Below, one piece after another: positions 7,402 through 16,573 of a stretch of DNA of 64,000 nt. The notes below the pieces were generated by a model. That model did no database searches. It was given only the letters and a program-made list of their open reading frames with translations, and was not told the DNA's origin. The DNA comes from Kluyvera cryocrescens NBRC 102467 (GTDB taxonomy: Bacteria > Pseudomonadota > Gammaproteobacteria > Enterobacterales > Enterobacteriaceae). Positions within the stretch are counted from its first letter, which is position 1; each line of letters opens with the position of its first letter. The stretch is from NCBI RefSeq assembly GCF_001571285.1, contig NZ_BCTM01000002.1:1-64000 (forward strand), written 5' to 3'. Position numbers and translations under genes: made by a program.

Positions 7402-8307
7402 ATGAGCGATAAAAGCGAAAAACTGCAAAAAGTGCTGGCGCGCGCCGGCCACGGCTCCCGTCGTGAAATTGAAACGATTATTGAAGCGGGCCGCGTGAGC
7501 GTCGACGGCAAAATCGCCAAGCTGGGCGATCGTGTTGAAGTGATCCCCGGTCTCAAAATTCGTATCGACGGACATCTGATCTCCGTTAAAGAATCCGTAG
7601 AACAAATCTGCCGCGTTCTGGCGTACTACAAGCCGGAAGGTGAACTCTGTACGCGTAACGACCCGGAAGGGCGCCCAACCGTGTTCGATCGTCTGCCGAA
7701 ACTGCGCGGCGCGCGTTGGATTGCCGTCGGTCGTCTGGACGTCAATACCTGTGGCCTGCTGCTGTTCACCACCGACGGTGAGCTGGCAAACCGCCTGATG
7801 CACCCAAGCCGTGAAGTGGAACGTGAATACGCGGTGCGCGTATTTGGCGAAGTGGACGACAATAAAGTGCGTCAACTGTCGCGCGGCGTACAGCTCGAAG
7901 ATGGCCCTGCGGCATTTAAAACCATCAAATTTAGCGGCGGCGAAGGCATTAACCAGTGGTACAACGTGACCCTGACCGAAGGCCGTAACCGTGAAGTGCG
8001 TCGTCTGTGGGAAGCGGTTGGCGTGCAGGTGAGCCGTCTGATCCGCGTTCGCTATGGCGATATTCAGCTGCCAAAAGGCCTGCCACGCGGTGGCTGGACT
8101 GAGCTGGATCTGGCGCAAACCAACTACCTGCGTAAGTTGGTCGAGCTGCCGGCAGAAACCACCTCGAAAGTGGCGGTGGAAAAAGATCGTCGTCGTATGA
8201 AGGCGAACCAGATCCGTCGTGCGGTAAAACGCCATACCACCACCGGGACCGGTGCGGGTAATAACAGCAATCGTCGTTCCAGCACCCGCAACAGCGGTAA
8301 AGCGTAA
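7402..8307 (+). CDS. rluB: 23S rRNA pseudouridine(2605) synthase RluB
   Basis: This 301-aa protein isomerises U2605 of 23S rRNA. An S4 RNA-binding domain forms the N-terminus ([18 protein letters not shown], residues about 6-60). The RsuA/RluB catalytic domain follows, with the active-site Asp in [13 protein letters not shown] and the conserved [15 protein letters not shown] block. The C-terminus is basic and low-complexity, as in E. coli RluB. ATG 7402 follows GAAGGAAG and matches the family start; the frame extends to 7375 without need. The gene abuts the island integrase on its 5' side, so its native upstream region may have been replaced or altered. Confidence 0.97.
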   Translation: MSDKSEKLQKVLARAGHGSRREIETIIEAGRVSVDGKIAKLGDRVEVIPGLKIRIDGHLISVKESVEQICRVLAYYKPEGELCTRNDPEGRPTVFDRLPKLRGARWIAVGRLDVNTCGLLLFTTDGELANRLMHPSREVEREYAVRVFGEVDDNKVRQLSRGVQLEDGPAAFKTIKFSGGEGINQWYNVTLTEGRNREVRRLWEAVGVQVSRLIRVRYGDIQLPKGLPRGGWTELDLAQTNYLRKLVELPAETTSKVAVEKDRRRMKANQIRRAVKRHTTTGTGAGNNSNRRSSTRNSGKA

Positions 8308-8314
8308 TGACGTG

Positions 8315-8340
8315 GCTTCCGGCGGGCTCCCGCCGGAAGC
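8315..8340 (+). terminator. Hairpin terminator after rluB
   Basis: A perfect 12-bp GC-rich stem (GCTTCCGGCGGG and CCCGCCGGAAGC) lies 7 bp after the rluB stop. Only a short T tract follows (TGATTTC). It separates rluB from the sugar module. Confidence 0.6.
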
Positions 8341-8491
8341 TGATTTCGAATAACAACGCCTTTCTCCTGTGATTTAATTCACACTTCCGTATAAAGACAA
8401 AAAACGGGAATTCCCCGGACAAATAACGCAAAGTGATAAATTAACCCACGCCATATACTGTTGCCACAGATTACGCAAAAGGTAGCCCGAA

Positions 8492-9853
8492 ATGGACACA
8501 ACAAAAAAACTCTCGGCAAGCTATGTGGTTATCGGTGTCAAAGAAAAAATAGGTTATGGTTTTGGTGATTTAGCCTCTAACTTGTCCTTCGGATTTGTTT
8601 CATTATTTCTCTTATTCTTCTATACCAATATTTATGGCATCAGTGCGGTGCAGGCCAGCCTGATATTTGTTATCGCTCGCGTGATTGATGCCATATTCAA
8701 TATTCTGATTGGTTTTGCGATTGATAAAACCCACAGCCGACACGGTAAGCTGCGCCCATGGTTATTATACGGTTCGATTCCACTGGGTTTCCTGACGGTG
8801 CTGTGCTTTGTGCCATTCGGCGGCGAGGCAAAGTTCATCTTTGCCCTGGTGTCCTACACGATTTACTGCCTCGCCTATACGGCGGTAAACACGCCATATT
8901 CGGCGTTAACTAACCGCCTGACGCAGCATGAAGCCTCGCGTTCATCGCTGTCGGTCTATCGCTTTGTGCTGGCAATCGTCGGCTATCTCATCGTATCGAC
9001 CAGCGCAGATTTACTGATCTCGCCGTTTAACGATAAACAGTTGGGCTACGTCTTTGCCGTCTCCTGCTTCGCGATGCTAGCCACTTTCCTATTCCTCGCC
9101 TGTTTTGGCATGACCAAAGAGCGCGTTGGGGCGGAGGAGGATGTCCCGGCTCCGACGCTGCGAGAAATGCTGCGCGCGGTGACGGGTAATGGGCCGCTGA
9201 TTAATTTGTCGCTGTTCACCGTCTTTTTCTACATCGCCTATACCGTGTGGATGGCAATTGCCATCTACTTTATTAAATATATTATTGGTGATGAAGGCTT
9301 TACCGCCACGTTCTTTATGATTCAATCGGCTGCCTATATTTTCGGAACCGTTATCTCCGAAAAAGTTATTGCCATTATGGGCAAGAAAAAAATGACCCTG
9401 GTGGCGCTGCTCATTGGCGTGCTCGGCGTATTAATGCAGTATTTTGTGGCTGGCGATAATATCTGGCTGATAATGAGCGGCGTGTGCCTGTTCAGTATTA
9501 CCTTAGGGATGGGATTTGTCGCGATGTGGTCAATGATTGCGGATACCGTGGAATATGCGGAGTGGCATCACGGCGTGCGTTCAGAAGGAGCCATCTACGG
9601 ATTCTTTAACTTCATCACTAAAATAGCGATGGCCATCGGTGGCGGCTGCGCCGGATGGATGCTCGATTACTATCACTATGATGCCGGCAATGTCAGCGCC
9701 AGCGCGCTCGGTGGTATCAATATTTTAATGACGCTGTTCCCCGGCGCGATGTTTGCCCTTGGCGCTATCTTTGTCGCCGCCTATACGCTGGATGAAAAAA
9801 CCTACCGCGACATTGTGCAAAAAATCAGCCTGCGTAAACAAAACGCGCTTTAA
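8492..9853 (+). CDS. GPH-family (MelB/YicJ-like) sugar:cation symporter
   Basis: This 453-aa protein has about 12 hydrophobic segments. GPH family marks are GYGFGDLASNL near the N-terminus, RVIDAIFNILIGFAIDKT followed by RHGKLRPWLL in the first cytoplasmic loop, and the WHHGVRSEG segment at about residue 365 in loop 10-11. Proteins of this family import glycosides, pentosides or hexuronides with H+ or Na+ across the inner membrane. The gene is 17 bp upstream of a GH3 beta-glycosidase, so a beta-glycoside substrate is likely. The actual sugar is not readable from the sequence. ATG 8492 lies downstream of AAAGG. It is absent from the E. coli rluB-btuR junction. Confidence 0.88.
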   Translation: MDTTKKLSASYVVIGVKEKIGYGFGDLASNLSFGFVSLFLLFFYTNIYGISAVQASLIFVIARVIDAIFNILIGFAIDKTHSRHGKLRPWLLYGSIPLGFLTVLCFVPFGGEAKFIFALVSYTIYCLAYTAVNTPYSALTNRLTQHEASRSSLSVYRFVLAIVGYLIVSTSADLLISPFNDKQLGYVFAVSCFAMLATFLFLACFGMTKERVGAEEDVPAPTLREMLRAVTGNGPLINLSLFTVFFYIAYTVWMAIAIYFIKYIIGDEGFTATFFMIQSAAYIFGTVISEKVIAIMGKKKMTLVALLIGVLGVLMQYFVAGDNIWLIMSGVCLFSITLGMGFVAMWSMIADTVEYAEWHHGVRSEGAIYGFFNFITKIAMAIGGGCAGWMLDYYHYDAGNVSASALGGINILMTLFPGAMFALGAIFVAAYTLDEKTYRDIVQKISLRKQNAL

Positions 9854-9870
9854 CCTCAGGGAGTCGAGAT

Positions 9871-12222
9871 ATGAATCGTGATGTTAACCACCTTATCGCC
9901 GCGATGAGCGCGCAAGAAAAAGTCGAACTGCTCACCGGCAGCGGCCTATGGCGTACCGCGAATCTGCCGCAGCACGGCATTAGCGATATCGTGATGACCG
10001 ATGGCACCTACGGCGTGCGCTACAGCAGTGCGCAAATTGACGGCCGCGAAAAGTGGAGTATGGATGACTTCATTTCGGTGATAACCCAGACTGCGGATCG
10101 GGCAAATGCCGAGGAGTCTGCGGAGAAAGGCGGAACCGAAGCGCTGTTTAGCGCCTCGCTGCCGGCAACCTGTTTCCCGAATGGCTCAAGTCTTGCGTGT
10201 AGCTGGGACGTGGAGTTGGTCTATCAGATGGGGCAGGCGCTGGGGCGCGAATGCCAGCATATGGGGGTTGGCATTCTGCTGGGGCCGGGGATTAACATTC
10301 GCCGTACGCCGCTCGCCGGTCGCGGCTATGAATACTATGCCGAAGATCCGGTGGTGAGCGGTGACATCGCCGCCGCGCTGATTAATGGATTACAGGACGA
10401 GGGCGTTGGCGCCAGCCTGAAGCATTTTGCAGCGAATAACTCGGAATATCGCCGTACTGAGATGGACTCCATTATTGAAGAACGCGCGCTGCGCGAAATC
10501 TATCTGGCCGGTTTCCAGCGGGCGATCGTCAAATCCCAGCCGTGGACGGTAATGTCTTCATACAACCGACTGAACGGCGTGCAAACCTCGCAGGATCCGT
10601 TCCTGCTCACTCAGGTGCTGCGCGATGAATGGGGCTACGACGGTCTGGTGATGTCCGACTGGTACGGGATTAAAGATCGTCCGGCTTCGTTAATGGCGGG
10701 AAATGACCTGGCAATGCCGGAAACGCGTCGCGATAAACAGACGTTGCTGGCCGCCATTGAGAGCGGTGAGGTACCGATGGCGGTGGTTGACCGCGCCTGT
10801 CAGCGTATGCTGACGCTGCTGGATAAAGTGCAGCGCCATCGGCGGCCAAATACGCAGGCGGACTTCCCGGCGCACCACACGCTTTCACAGCAGTTGGCGG
10901 CAGAATCCATTGTATTACTCAAAAATGACGATGACCTGTTGCCGCTGCGCCCGGAAAAAACACGCCGGATCGCGGTACTTGGAAAACCGGCGCAGGAACC
11001 GGTTATTCAGGGTTCGGGCTGTGCGACCACGGTGCCGTACCTGCTGGACCGTCCGCTGGATGAAATCTTTGATCTTGCTGGTGATGATTTCACCGTCAGC
11101 TGGGCGGAAGGCACCCCGGACGATTTCCACTGTGATGAGCAGGCGCTGGCGCATGCCCGCGCGGTGGCTGAAGATGCCGATGTGGCGGTGATTTTTGTCA
11201 GCACCGCAGTGGGGGAAGATGGCGAAAATGGCGATCGTCAGGACCTGAATATTCTGCCGGTGCACGAGCGCTTGATCCGCGAAGTCGCCGCCGTTCAGCC
11301 CAACGTAGTGGTGGTGCTGGCGAATAGCGATGCGGTGGTGATGCCGTGGCTGGGCGAATGTAAAGCGCTGCTGGAGACTTTCTTTGCCGGGCAGGGCATG
11401 GGCCGGGCGGTAGCGGAAATTCTGTTTGGCCACCGCAACCCGTGCGGCAAGCTAACGGTGACGGTGCCGAATTCGCTGGAAGAAACTCCGGCCTGGTTAA
11501 ACTATCCGGGCGAAAACCTGCGTCATTATTACGGTGAGGGACTGTTTGTCGGCTATCGTTACTACGATAAACGCCGCCTGACGCCGCAGTTCCCGTTTGG
11601 TTTTGGTCTCAGCTATACCCAGTTTAGCTATGCCAATCTGCAAACATCGGCTGCGCGAATCGGTGAAAACGACGCTCTGACGGTGACGTTTGATTTGACC
11701 AACAGCGGCCCGCGCGATGGCAAAGAGATCGTTCAGCTTTACGTGAGCGCGCCCGATGGCGAACTGATCCGTGAAGTGCAGGCGCTGAAAGCCTTTACCA
11801 AAGTCGCGCTAGCGGCCGGCGAAACCCGTCAGGTGAACCTGACGCTGCCGGTAGCCGATCTTGCGTGCTACCATCCTGGGCTTGCTGATTGGGTGGTCAC
11901 GCCGGGCCAGTGGCAGATTCATGTTGGGCGCTCTTCCCGCGACCTGCCGCTGCATGCTGAAGTTTACGTTGATTGTCCGGTGCGCTATGTGCCGCTACGC
12001 GATGACAATTCACTTCAGCAGCTGATTCAGCAACCGGAAGCTTTCGCCCGCGTGGTGGCGATGATTGCGCAGAAAAGCCCGCTGGCGCCGGAGCAGATCC
12101 GTGAGAAGCTGATCCGTCTGGCACCTGATATGTTCTGCGGTCTTTTCATTGCGTTGACGGAGTTTCTGGCGCTGGATATTGAAAAGGATGAACTTAACGC
12201 GGTACTGTCCGGTCGGCAATAA
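9871..12222 (+). CDS. Glycoside hydrolase family 3 beta-glycosidase, cytoplasmic
   Basis: This 783-aa protein has no signal peptide, so it should cleave sugars after import. The N-terminal TIM-barrel holds MTDGTYGVR (residues 42-50), GRGYEYYAEDP (150-160), KHFAANN (184-190) and the nucleophile Asp263 in VMSDWYGI. An alpha/beta sandwich domain follows. The C-terminal third has the fibronectin-III-like fold typical of bacterial beta-glucosidases (LTVTFDLTNSG, then KEIVQLYV). No PA14 insertion is evident. The start is preceded by GGGAG. Together with the adjacent GPH symporter and AraC regulator it forms a compact operon. Beta-glucosidase is the default expectation, but xylosidase or another specificity is possible within GH3. 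Confidence 0.92.
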   Translation: MNRDVNHLIAAMSAQEKVELLTGSGLWRTANLPQHGISDIVMTDGTYGVRYSSAQIDGREKWSMDDFISVITQTADRANAEESAEKGGTEALFSASLPATCFPNGSSLACSWDVELVYQMGQALGRECQHMGVGILLGPGINIRRTPLAGRGYEYYAEDPVVSGDIAAALINGLQDEGVGASLKHFAANNSEYRRTEMDSIIEERALREIYLAGFQRAIVKSQPWTVMSSYNRLNGVQTSQDPFLLTQVLRDEWGYDGLVMSDWYGIKDRPASLMAGNDLAMPETRRDKQTLLAAIESGEVPMAVVDRACQRMLTLLDKVQRHRRPNTQADFPAHHTLSQQLAAESIVLLKNDDDLLPLRPEKTRRIAVLGKPAQEPVIQGSGCATTVPYLLDRPLDEIFDLAGDDFTVSWAEGTPDDFHCDEQALAHARAVAEDADVAVIFVSTAVGEDGENGDRQDLNILPVHERLIREVAAVQPNVVVVLANSDAVVMPWLGECKALLETFFAGQGMGRAVAEILFGHRNPCGKLTVTVPNSLEETPAWLNYPGENLRHYYGEGLFVGYRYYDKRRLTPQFPFGFGLSYTQFSYANLQTSAARIGENDALTVTFDLTNSGPRDGKEIVQLYVSAPDGELIREVQALKAFTKVALAAGETRQVNLTLPVADLACYHPGLADWVVTPGQWQIHVGRSSRDLPLHAEVYVDCPVRYVPLRDDNSLQQLIQQPEAFARVVAMIAQKSPLAPEQIREKLIRLAPDMFCGLFIALTEFLALDIEKDELNAVLSGRQ

Positions 12223-12245
12223 CGGTTAATTACAGGAGAACGCAC

Positions 12246-13226
12246 GTGTTTCCTTTTTCAGTGACTCACTCGCGCCCTTCGGCGCAAACCGGAGCGCATA
12301 CGGTTAGCTTTGGCAGCGGTTACGAGCTGATCGCGTTTGATGCCGAGAAGCTGAACGTGTTTGCCGCTGAGGTGCGCTATTGTGAGCCTCACTGGCACCC
12401 GGCGCCGGAGCTGATCACGGTGCTGAGCGGGCGTTTCTCTATTGCCGTGGGCCAGCAAAGCGTGGAGCTAGCGGCGGGTGAGATGCTTTATATCAACGCT
12501 GAAGAAGTGCATTCTCTCAATGCGGAAGCGCCGGGAAGCCAACTGCTGACCGTGCAGTTCTCACCGGGGCTTTTTGATGAACTGCATCCGGCACCGTCTT
12601 TGCAGTGGCGAACTCACGCTCAACTTCCAGCCGATGGCGACCGCCATGTCCGGCAGCGGCTGACATCACTCCTGGAACAGCTTATCGACAACCGTGCGCC
12701 GTTTCAGCGGATTGCGGCGATATACATGCTGTTGGATGCTTTAGTCACTGCCGGTACACCGACGCAGCGTGCGGAAAGCTCGCTGCGCGAAGAGGCAATG
12801 ATCAAAGAAGGCATCGACTTTATTAATCAGCATTTTGACCAACCGCTAACCTTAAGTGATGTCGCCAGCCATACCGGCATGAGCTATTCGTGGTTTTCAC
12901 GGTTATTTAAAAAGGTCAGCCGGCATAATTTTAAAGAGTACCTGACGCTGGTGCGGCTCAATAAAGCCCGCACCCTGCTGCGCGATACCCGCACGCCCAT
13001 CACCGAGATTAGCCATAGCTGCGGCTTTCAGGAGCATAAAGCCCTGATTGCCGCCTTTAACAAATATTGTGGACTGACGCCGACCGAATACCGTAAGCGC
13101 TTTATTTCGCGGCAAAACGTGATTGAGAGCGAGCTGGCGCTGGGGGAGGACTGTCTGTGCCTGCCGCTCAACCATGCGCTGCTCGAGCGGCTAGCGCTTA
13201 GTAATCAATCCCAATCTGCGCCTTAA
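12246..13226 (+). CDS. AraC-family transcriptional regulator of the GH3/symporter module
   Basis: This 326-aa protein starts at GTG 12246 after ACAGGAGA. The N-terminal cupin sensor carries PHWHPAPE (about 48-55), YINAEEVHSL and neighbouring beta strands. The C-terminal double helix-turn-helix spans about 187-290, with LSDVASHTGMSYSWFSRLFK in the first motif and ITEISHSCGFQEHKALIAAF in the second, ending in TPTEYRKR. It is 23 bp downstream of the GH3 gene and probably activates the module in response to a sugar. Its last 29 bp overlap the 3' end of btuR on the opposite strand. Confidence 0.9.
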   Translation: MFPFSVTHSRPSAQTGAHTVSFGSGYELIAFDAEKLNVFAAEVRYCEPHWHPAPELITVLSGRFSIAVGQQSVELAAGEMLYINAEEVHSLNAEAPGSQLLTVQFSPGLFDELHPAPSLQWRTHAQLPADGDRHVRQRLTSLLEQLIDNRAPFQRIAAIYMLLDALVTAGTPTQRAESSLREEAMIKEGIDFINQHFDQPLTLSDVASHTGMSYSWFSRLFKKVSRHNFKEYLTLVRLNKARTLLRDTRTPITEISHSCGFQEHKALIAAFNKYCGLTPTEYRKRFISRQNVIESELALGEDCLCLPLNHALLERLALSNQSQSAP

Positions 13227-13788
13227 TGCCGGCTTCAAAGGCGTGCTTGACGGGGCGAAGTTCGCTTACCGTATCGGCATACTCAAGAATATCCCGATGG
13301 CAGCCGCGCCCGGTGATAATCACCGTTTGATGCTGCGGACGGTTTTTCAGCGCCGTGAGTACCGCGTCTAAGGGCAGATAGTCATAGGCCACCATATAGG
13401 TCAACTCGTCGAGCACTACCATATCGAGCGTCTCATCAGCGAGCATTCTTTTGGCGTGTTCCCAGACCGCCAGACAGGCTTCGGTGTCGCTCTCCCGGTT
13501 TTGCGTGTCCCAGGTAAAACCGGTGGCCATCACCTGAAATTCGACAACGAGGGGCTCAAGTAAATTCCGTTCGCCGTTAGGCCAGGTCCCCTTGATAAAC
13601 TGAATCACGCCGACGTTGTGGCCATGGCCGACGGCGCGAGTCGCGGTACCAAACGCGGCGGTGGTTTTTCCTTTACCGTTGCCGGTAAACACAATCACGA
13701 TCCCACGGGTGTCCTGAGCTGCGGCGACGCGAGCTTCGACGCGCTCTTTCACGCGCTGCTGGCGCTCACGATAACGTTCATCACTCAT
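13198..13788 (-). CDS. btuR: Corrinoid adenosyltransferase BtuR/CobO
   Basis: This 196-aa cytoplasmic enzyme transfers the adenosyl group of ATP to cob(I)alamin or cobinamide. The P-loop is FTGNGKGKTTAA at about 34-45, and the VVLDELTYMV Walker-B-like segment and ITGRG.H motif are present. Its length equals that of E. coli BtuR. The start codon overlaps the yciK stop by 4 bp (ATGA), so translation is coupled. The 3' end overlaps the convergent AraC gene. Confidence 0.97.
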   Translation of the reverse strand: MSDERYRERQQRVKERVEARVAAAQDTRGIVIVFTGNGKGKTTAAFGTATRAVGHGHNVGVIQFIKGTWPNGERNLLEPLVVEFQVMATGFTWDTQNRESDTEACLAVWEHAKRMLADETLDMVVLDELTYMVAYDYLPLDAVLTALKNRPQHQTVIITGRGCHRDILEYADTVSELRPVKHAFEAGIKAQIGIDY

Positions 13789-14546
13789 TCTGCAATTCCT
13801 GGTTTACGCCCGGGTTGGGCATCAAAAGTCATACCGGTTTTCCGGCGGCTATCATCGCCCATTAACCACAGATAGAGCGGCATAATATCGGCGGGGGTTT
13901 TTAGCTTTAGCGCATCTTCCGTTGGGAACGCGCTGGCGCGCATTTTGGTGCGTGTACCGCCAGGATTGATGCAGTTCACTCGCAAATGACGGTTTTTATA
14001 CTCTTCTGCTAAAACCTGCATCATGCCTTCAGTGGCAAATTTCGACACCGCATAGGCGCCCCAATTTGCCCGTCCTTCGCGGCCCACGCTGGAGGAGGTA
14101 AACACCAGCGAACCGGATTCAGATTTCAGCAGCAGCGGCAGCAGGGCCTGAGTCAGCATAAAGGTGCCATTGACGTTCACCTGCATGACCTTTTGCCAGA
14201 CATCAGGATCCTGTTCCGCCATCGGCACCACGTCGCCGAGCAGCCCGGCGTTGTGCAGCACGCCGTCGAGGCGCGGGTAATGGAGAGCGAGCTGTTGCGC
14301 CAGCTTCTGGCACTCCTGCGCTGTGCAGGTCAGGAGGTCGAGCGTGTACCAGCGGGCGGGAATCGCACCGGCCTGATTGATTTCATCGGCAACAGCGCGA
14401 AGTTTTTCGTCGCTGCGGCCCAGTAGAATGACGCTGGCGCCGTGGCGCGCGTAGGTTAAGGCGGCTTCCTGACCGATGCCATCGCTGGCGCCGGTCACCA
14501 GGATGATACGATTCTGCAACAGGTCAAGCTGGGGTTGATAATGCAC
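13785..14546 (-). CDS. yciK: Short-chain dehydrogenase YciK
   Basis: This 253-aa SDR oxidoreductase has the NAD(P)-binding motif TGASDGIGQEA, an NAG motif (LHNAGLLG) and the catalytic YAVSK. The substrate is not established in the family. It is first in a two-gene operon with btuR (4-bp overlap), as in E. coli. The 252-bp gap to sohB holds both divergent promoters. Confidence 0.95.
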   Translation of the reverse strand: MHYQPQLDLLQNRIILVTGASDGIGQEAALTYARHGASVILLGRSDEKLRAVADEINQAGAIPARWYTLDLLTCTAQECQKLAQQLALHYPRLDGVLHNAGLLGDVVPMAEQDPDVWQKVMQVNVNGTFMLTQALLPLLLKSESGSLVFTSSSVGREGRANWGAYAVSKFATEGMMQVLAEEYKNRHLRVNCINPGGTRTKMRASAFPTEDALKLKTPADIMPLYLWLMGDDSRRKTGMTFDAQPGRKPGIAE

Positions 14547-14798
14547 GGTGACTCCTCATGGCCTCTGGCAGCCATATTCTATGTACTTTTCATGGCTTTT
14601 GGGCTTTATGCCTGAATATCCGCGCCATTTCAATCGGCGAGCAGGAGAGACCGCGCGGAATTAACAATTTGCAATGATTTCATCAGCAAAAAAGTAAGCT
14701 GGAAGCCGTCACGAAGACGGATACTGCAGTCGAGACGTGCTGGACGCGGTGTTGTACACTTAGCGGCAGATTCTGTGATTTTTGTACAAGGTGGATGT

Positions 14799-15845
14799 GT
14801 GGAATTACTTTTTCAATATGGTCTGTTTCTGGCGAAAATCGTTACGGTTGTCGTCGCCATTGCCGTGATTGCGGTGCTGATTATCAATCTGACCCAGCGT
14901 AAGCGTCAGCGCGGTGAGCTGAGAATTACCAATCTCAGCGAACAACACAAGGAGATGCAGGAAGATTTAGCGGTAGCCTTGCTTGATGGGCCGCAGCAGA
15001 AGCTGTGGCATAAAGCGCAAAAGAAGAAGCTGAAGCTGGAAGCGAAAGCCGCAAAAGCCAAAGCGAAGCAGGGCGAGATCGATGCGAGTCACAAACCGCG
15101 CGTGTGGGTGATTGATTTTAAAGGCAGTATGGATGCGCATGAGGTCTCCTCGTTGCGCGAAGAGATCACCGCAGTGCTGACCGTCGCTACTCCGCAGGAT
15201 CAGGTGGTCGTGCGTCTGGAAAGTCCCGGCGGCGTGGTGCACGGATACGGACTGGCGGCGTCGCAGCTTCAGCGTATTCGCGACAAGCAAATACCATTAA
15301 CGGTTGCCGTCGATAAAGTGGCTGCCAGCGGCGGTTACATGATGGCCTGCGTGGCGAATAAAATTGTCGCTGCACCGTTTGCAATCCTCGGATCGATTGG
15401 CGTGGTTGCGCAGATCCCGAACCTGAACCGTTTTCTGAAAAATAAAGATATTGATATCGAACTGCATACCGCCGGGCAGTACAAACGTACCCTAACGCTG
15501 CTGGGTGAAAACACCGATGAGGGGCGGCAGAAGTTTCGCGAAGAGCTGAACGAAACGCATCATTTATTTAAAGATTTCGTTAAAGAGATGCGCCCATCGC
15601 TGGATATTGACCAGGTGGCAACCGGTGAACACTGGTATGGCTCTCAGGCGCAGGAGAAGGGGCTGGTTGACGAAGTGGGCACCAGTGATGAACTGCTGCT
15701 GGGGCTGATGGACGGCCGCGATGTGATCAGCGTGCGCTTTATGCAGCGCAAGAAAATGATGGACCGCTTTACCGGCAGCGCTGCGGAAAGCGCCGATAAT
15801 CTGATGATGCGCTGGTGGCAGCGTGGGCAAAAGCCACTGCTGTAA
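14799..15845 (+). CDS. sohB: Inner-membrane S49-family peptidase SohB
   Basis: This 348-aa protein has an N-terminal membrane anchor (residues about 7-32, LFLAKIVTVVVAIAV). A charged K/A-rich linker at 65-95 comes next, then an S49 (SppA-like) domain with LESPGGVVHGYG, the nucleophile Ser in KVAASGGYMMAC and the GQYKRTLTLLGENT loop. GTG 14799, preceded by AAGGTGGA, aligns with the E. coli start. The frame runs further upstream to 14775. In E. coli, multicopy sohB suppresses htrA (degP) defects. The active site points to the periplasm. Confidence 0.95.
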   Translation: MELLFQYGLFLAKIVTVVVAIAVIAVLIINLTQRKRQRGELRITNLSEQHKEMQEDLAVALLDGPQQKLWHKAQKKKLKLEAKAAKAKAKQGEIDASHKPRVWVIDFKGSMDAHEVSSLREEITAVLTVATPQDQVVVRLESPGGVVHGYGLAASQLQRIRDKQIPLTVAVDKVAASGGYMMACVANKIVAAPFAILGSIGVVAQIPNLNRFLKNKDIDIELHTAGQYKRTLTLLGENTDEGRQKFREELNETHHLFKDFVKEMRPSLDIDQVATGEHWYGSQAQEKGLVDEVGTSDELLLGLMDGRDVISVRFMQRKKMMDRFTGSAAESADNLMMRWWQRGQKPLL

Positions 15846-15868
15846 TTCATCTTTTGTTATAAAAAGAA

Positions 15869-15901
15869 AGCCCGGTAAACGTGCGTTTGCCGGGCTATTT
15901 T
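15869..15901 (+). terminator. Terminator after sohB, between convergent sohB and yciN
   Basis: The stem AGCCCGGTAAACG and CGTTTGCCGGGCT (one G-U/A mismatch region, 15869-15896) is followed by ATTTTG. It starts 23 bp after the sohB stop, with an A-rich tract in front, so it may work in both directions. Confidence 0.75.
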
Positions 15902-15927
15902 GACCGCGCTCAGATGGCGCCTAACGG

Positions 15928-16179
15928 TCAGTCAACCAGGTGATATTTTTCAGACAACTGGTGGGCAAGATACTTGAACATATTAAATACCGCCGTGCTT
16001 TTCGGCGTCGGCAGTCCCTGTTCATCGAGGTAATATTCACCGCTGAATACCAGCACGCCGTTGCGCTGTTCTACGCCAGTGGCTTCAATTCCCGCTAAAG
16101 TAGCTTCATGCTCACGAATGAGTCGGTTTGCTTCAATAAGCAAAGTCTGACGATCGATTGGTTGGCTAGTATTTGACAT
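15928..16179 (-). CDS. yciN: YciN family protein
   Basis: This small 83-aa protein aligns with E. coli YciN throughout. Diagnostic segments are [20 protein letters not shown] and [14 protein letters not shown], and the ending is [11 protein letters not shown] 16179 with GAGGAG six bases upstream is preferred over a TTG two codons earlier. No biochemical function is established for the family. It is convergent with sohB and divergent from topA. Confidence 0.95.
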   Translation of the reverse strand: MSNTSQPIDRQTLLIEANRLIREHEATLAGIEATGVEQRNGVLVFSGEYYLDEQGLPTPKSTAVFNMFKYLAHQLSEKYHLVD

Positions 16180-16573
16180 ATTCAACTCCTCAAATTTGCG
16201 GCCCTAGTTTACGCCGGGTGTTGATTTCGGGCAAATTTTCCCGACATTTACCAGGGGCAATGATTTTACCTCAGAGTTGGCATGAATGGTGTTTGCATGC
16301 TAATAAAGTTGCGTAACGAATTTTATCAGGTACAGTGTGACGCTTTCGGCGATCTGGCAACAGATTTGCTTGACATTCGACCAAATATTCTTCGTGCTAT
16401 AACGTCTGACGAGAAAAAGTCTGTAAACTCAGCCACCTGGCTACTTGTATCAAATACCGGTCAGTAAAGGGTTGATATCCTTTGGCGTTGCCGCAACATA
16501 CAAGGCTTGTCGCCAGTGGAATGTGGAACATGTGCGATGTATTCCTGGAAGAATCAAATTAGGTAAGGTGATT
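16180..16573. promoter_or_regulatory. yciN-topA intergenic region, putative topA promoters
   Basis: This 394-bp region has no gene. A candidate sigma-70 promoter toward topA is TTCGAC (16376-16381), a 16-bp spacer and TATAAC (16398-16403). E. coli topA is driven by several supercoiling-sensitive promoters in the equivalent gap, so more are expected. AGGTAAGG just before 16574 is the ribosome site. Confidence 0.4.

Noticed and set aside
7399-8235. 278-codon open frame antisense to rluB
   Set aside because: It is the shadow of the GC-rich rluB codons; the plus-strand protein is clearly RluB and the antisense product shows no domain.
16445-16573. Extended topA start
   Set aside because: The 43 additional codons are promoter/leader sequence; the conserved [11 protein letters not shown] start is at 16574.
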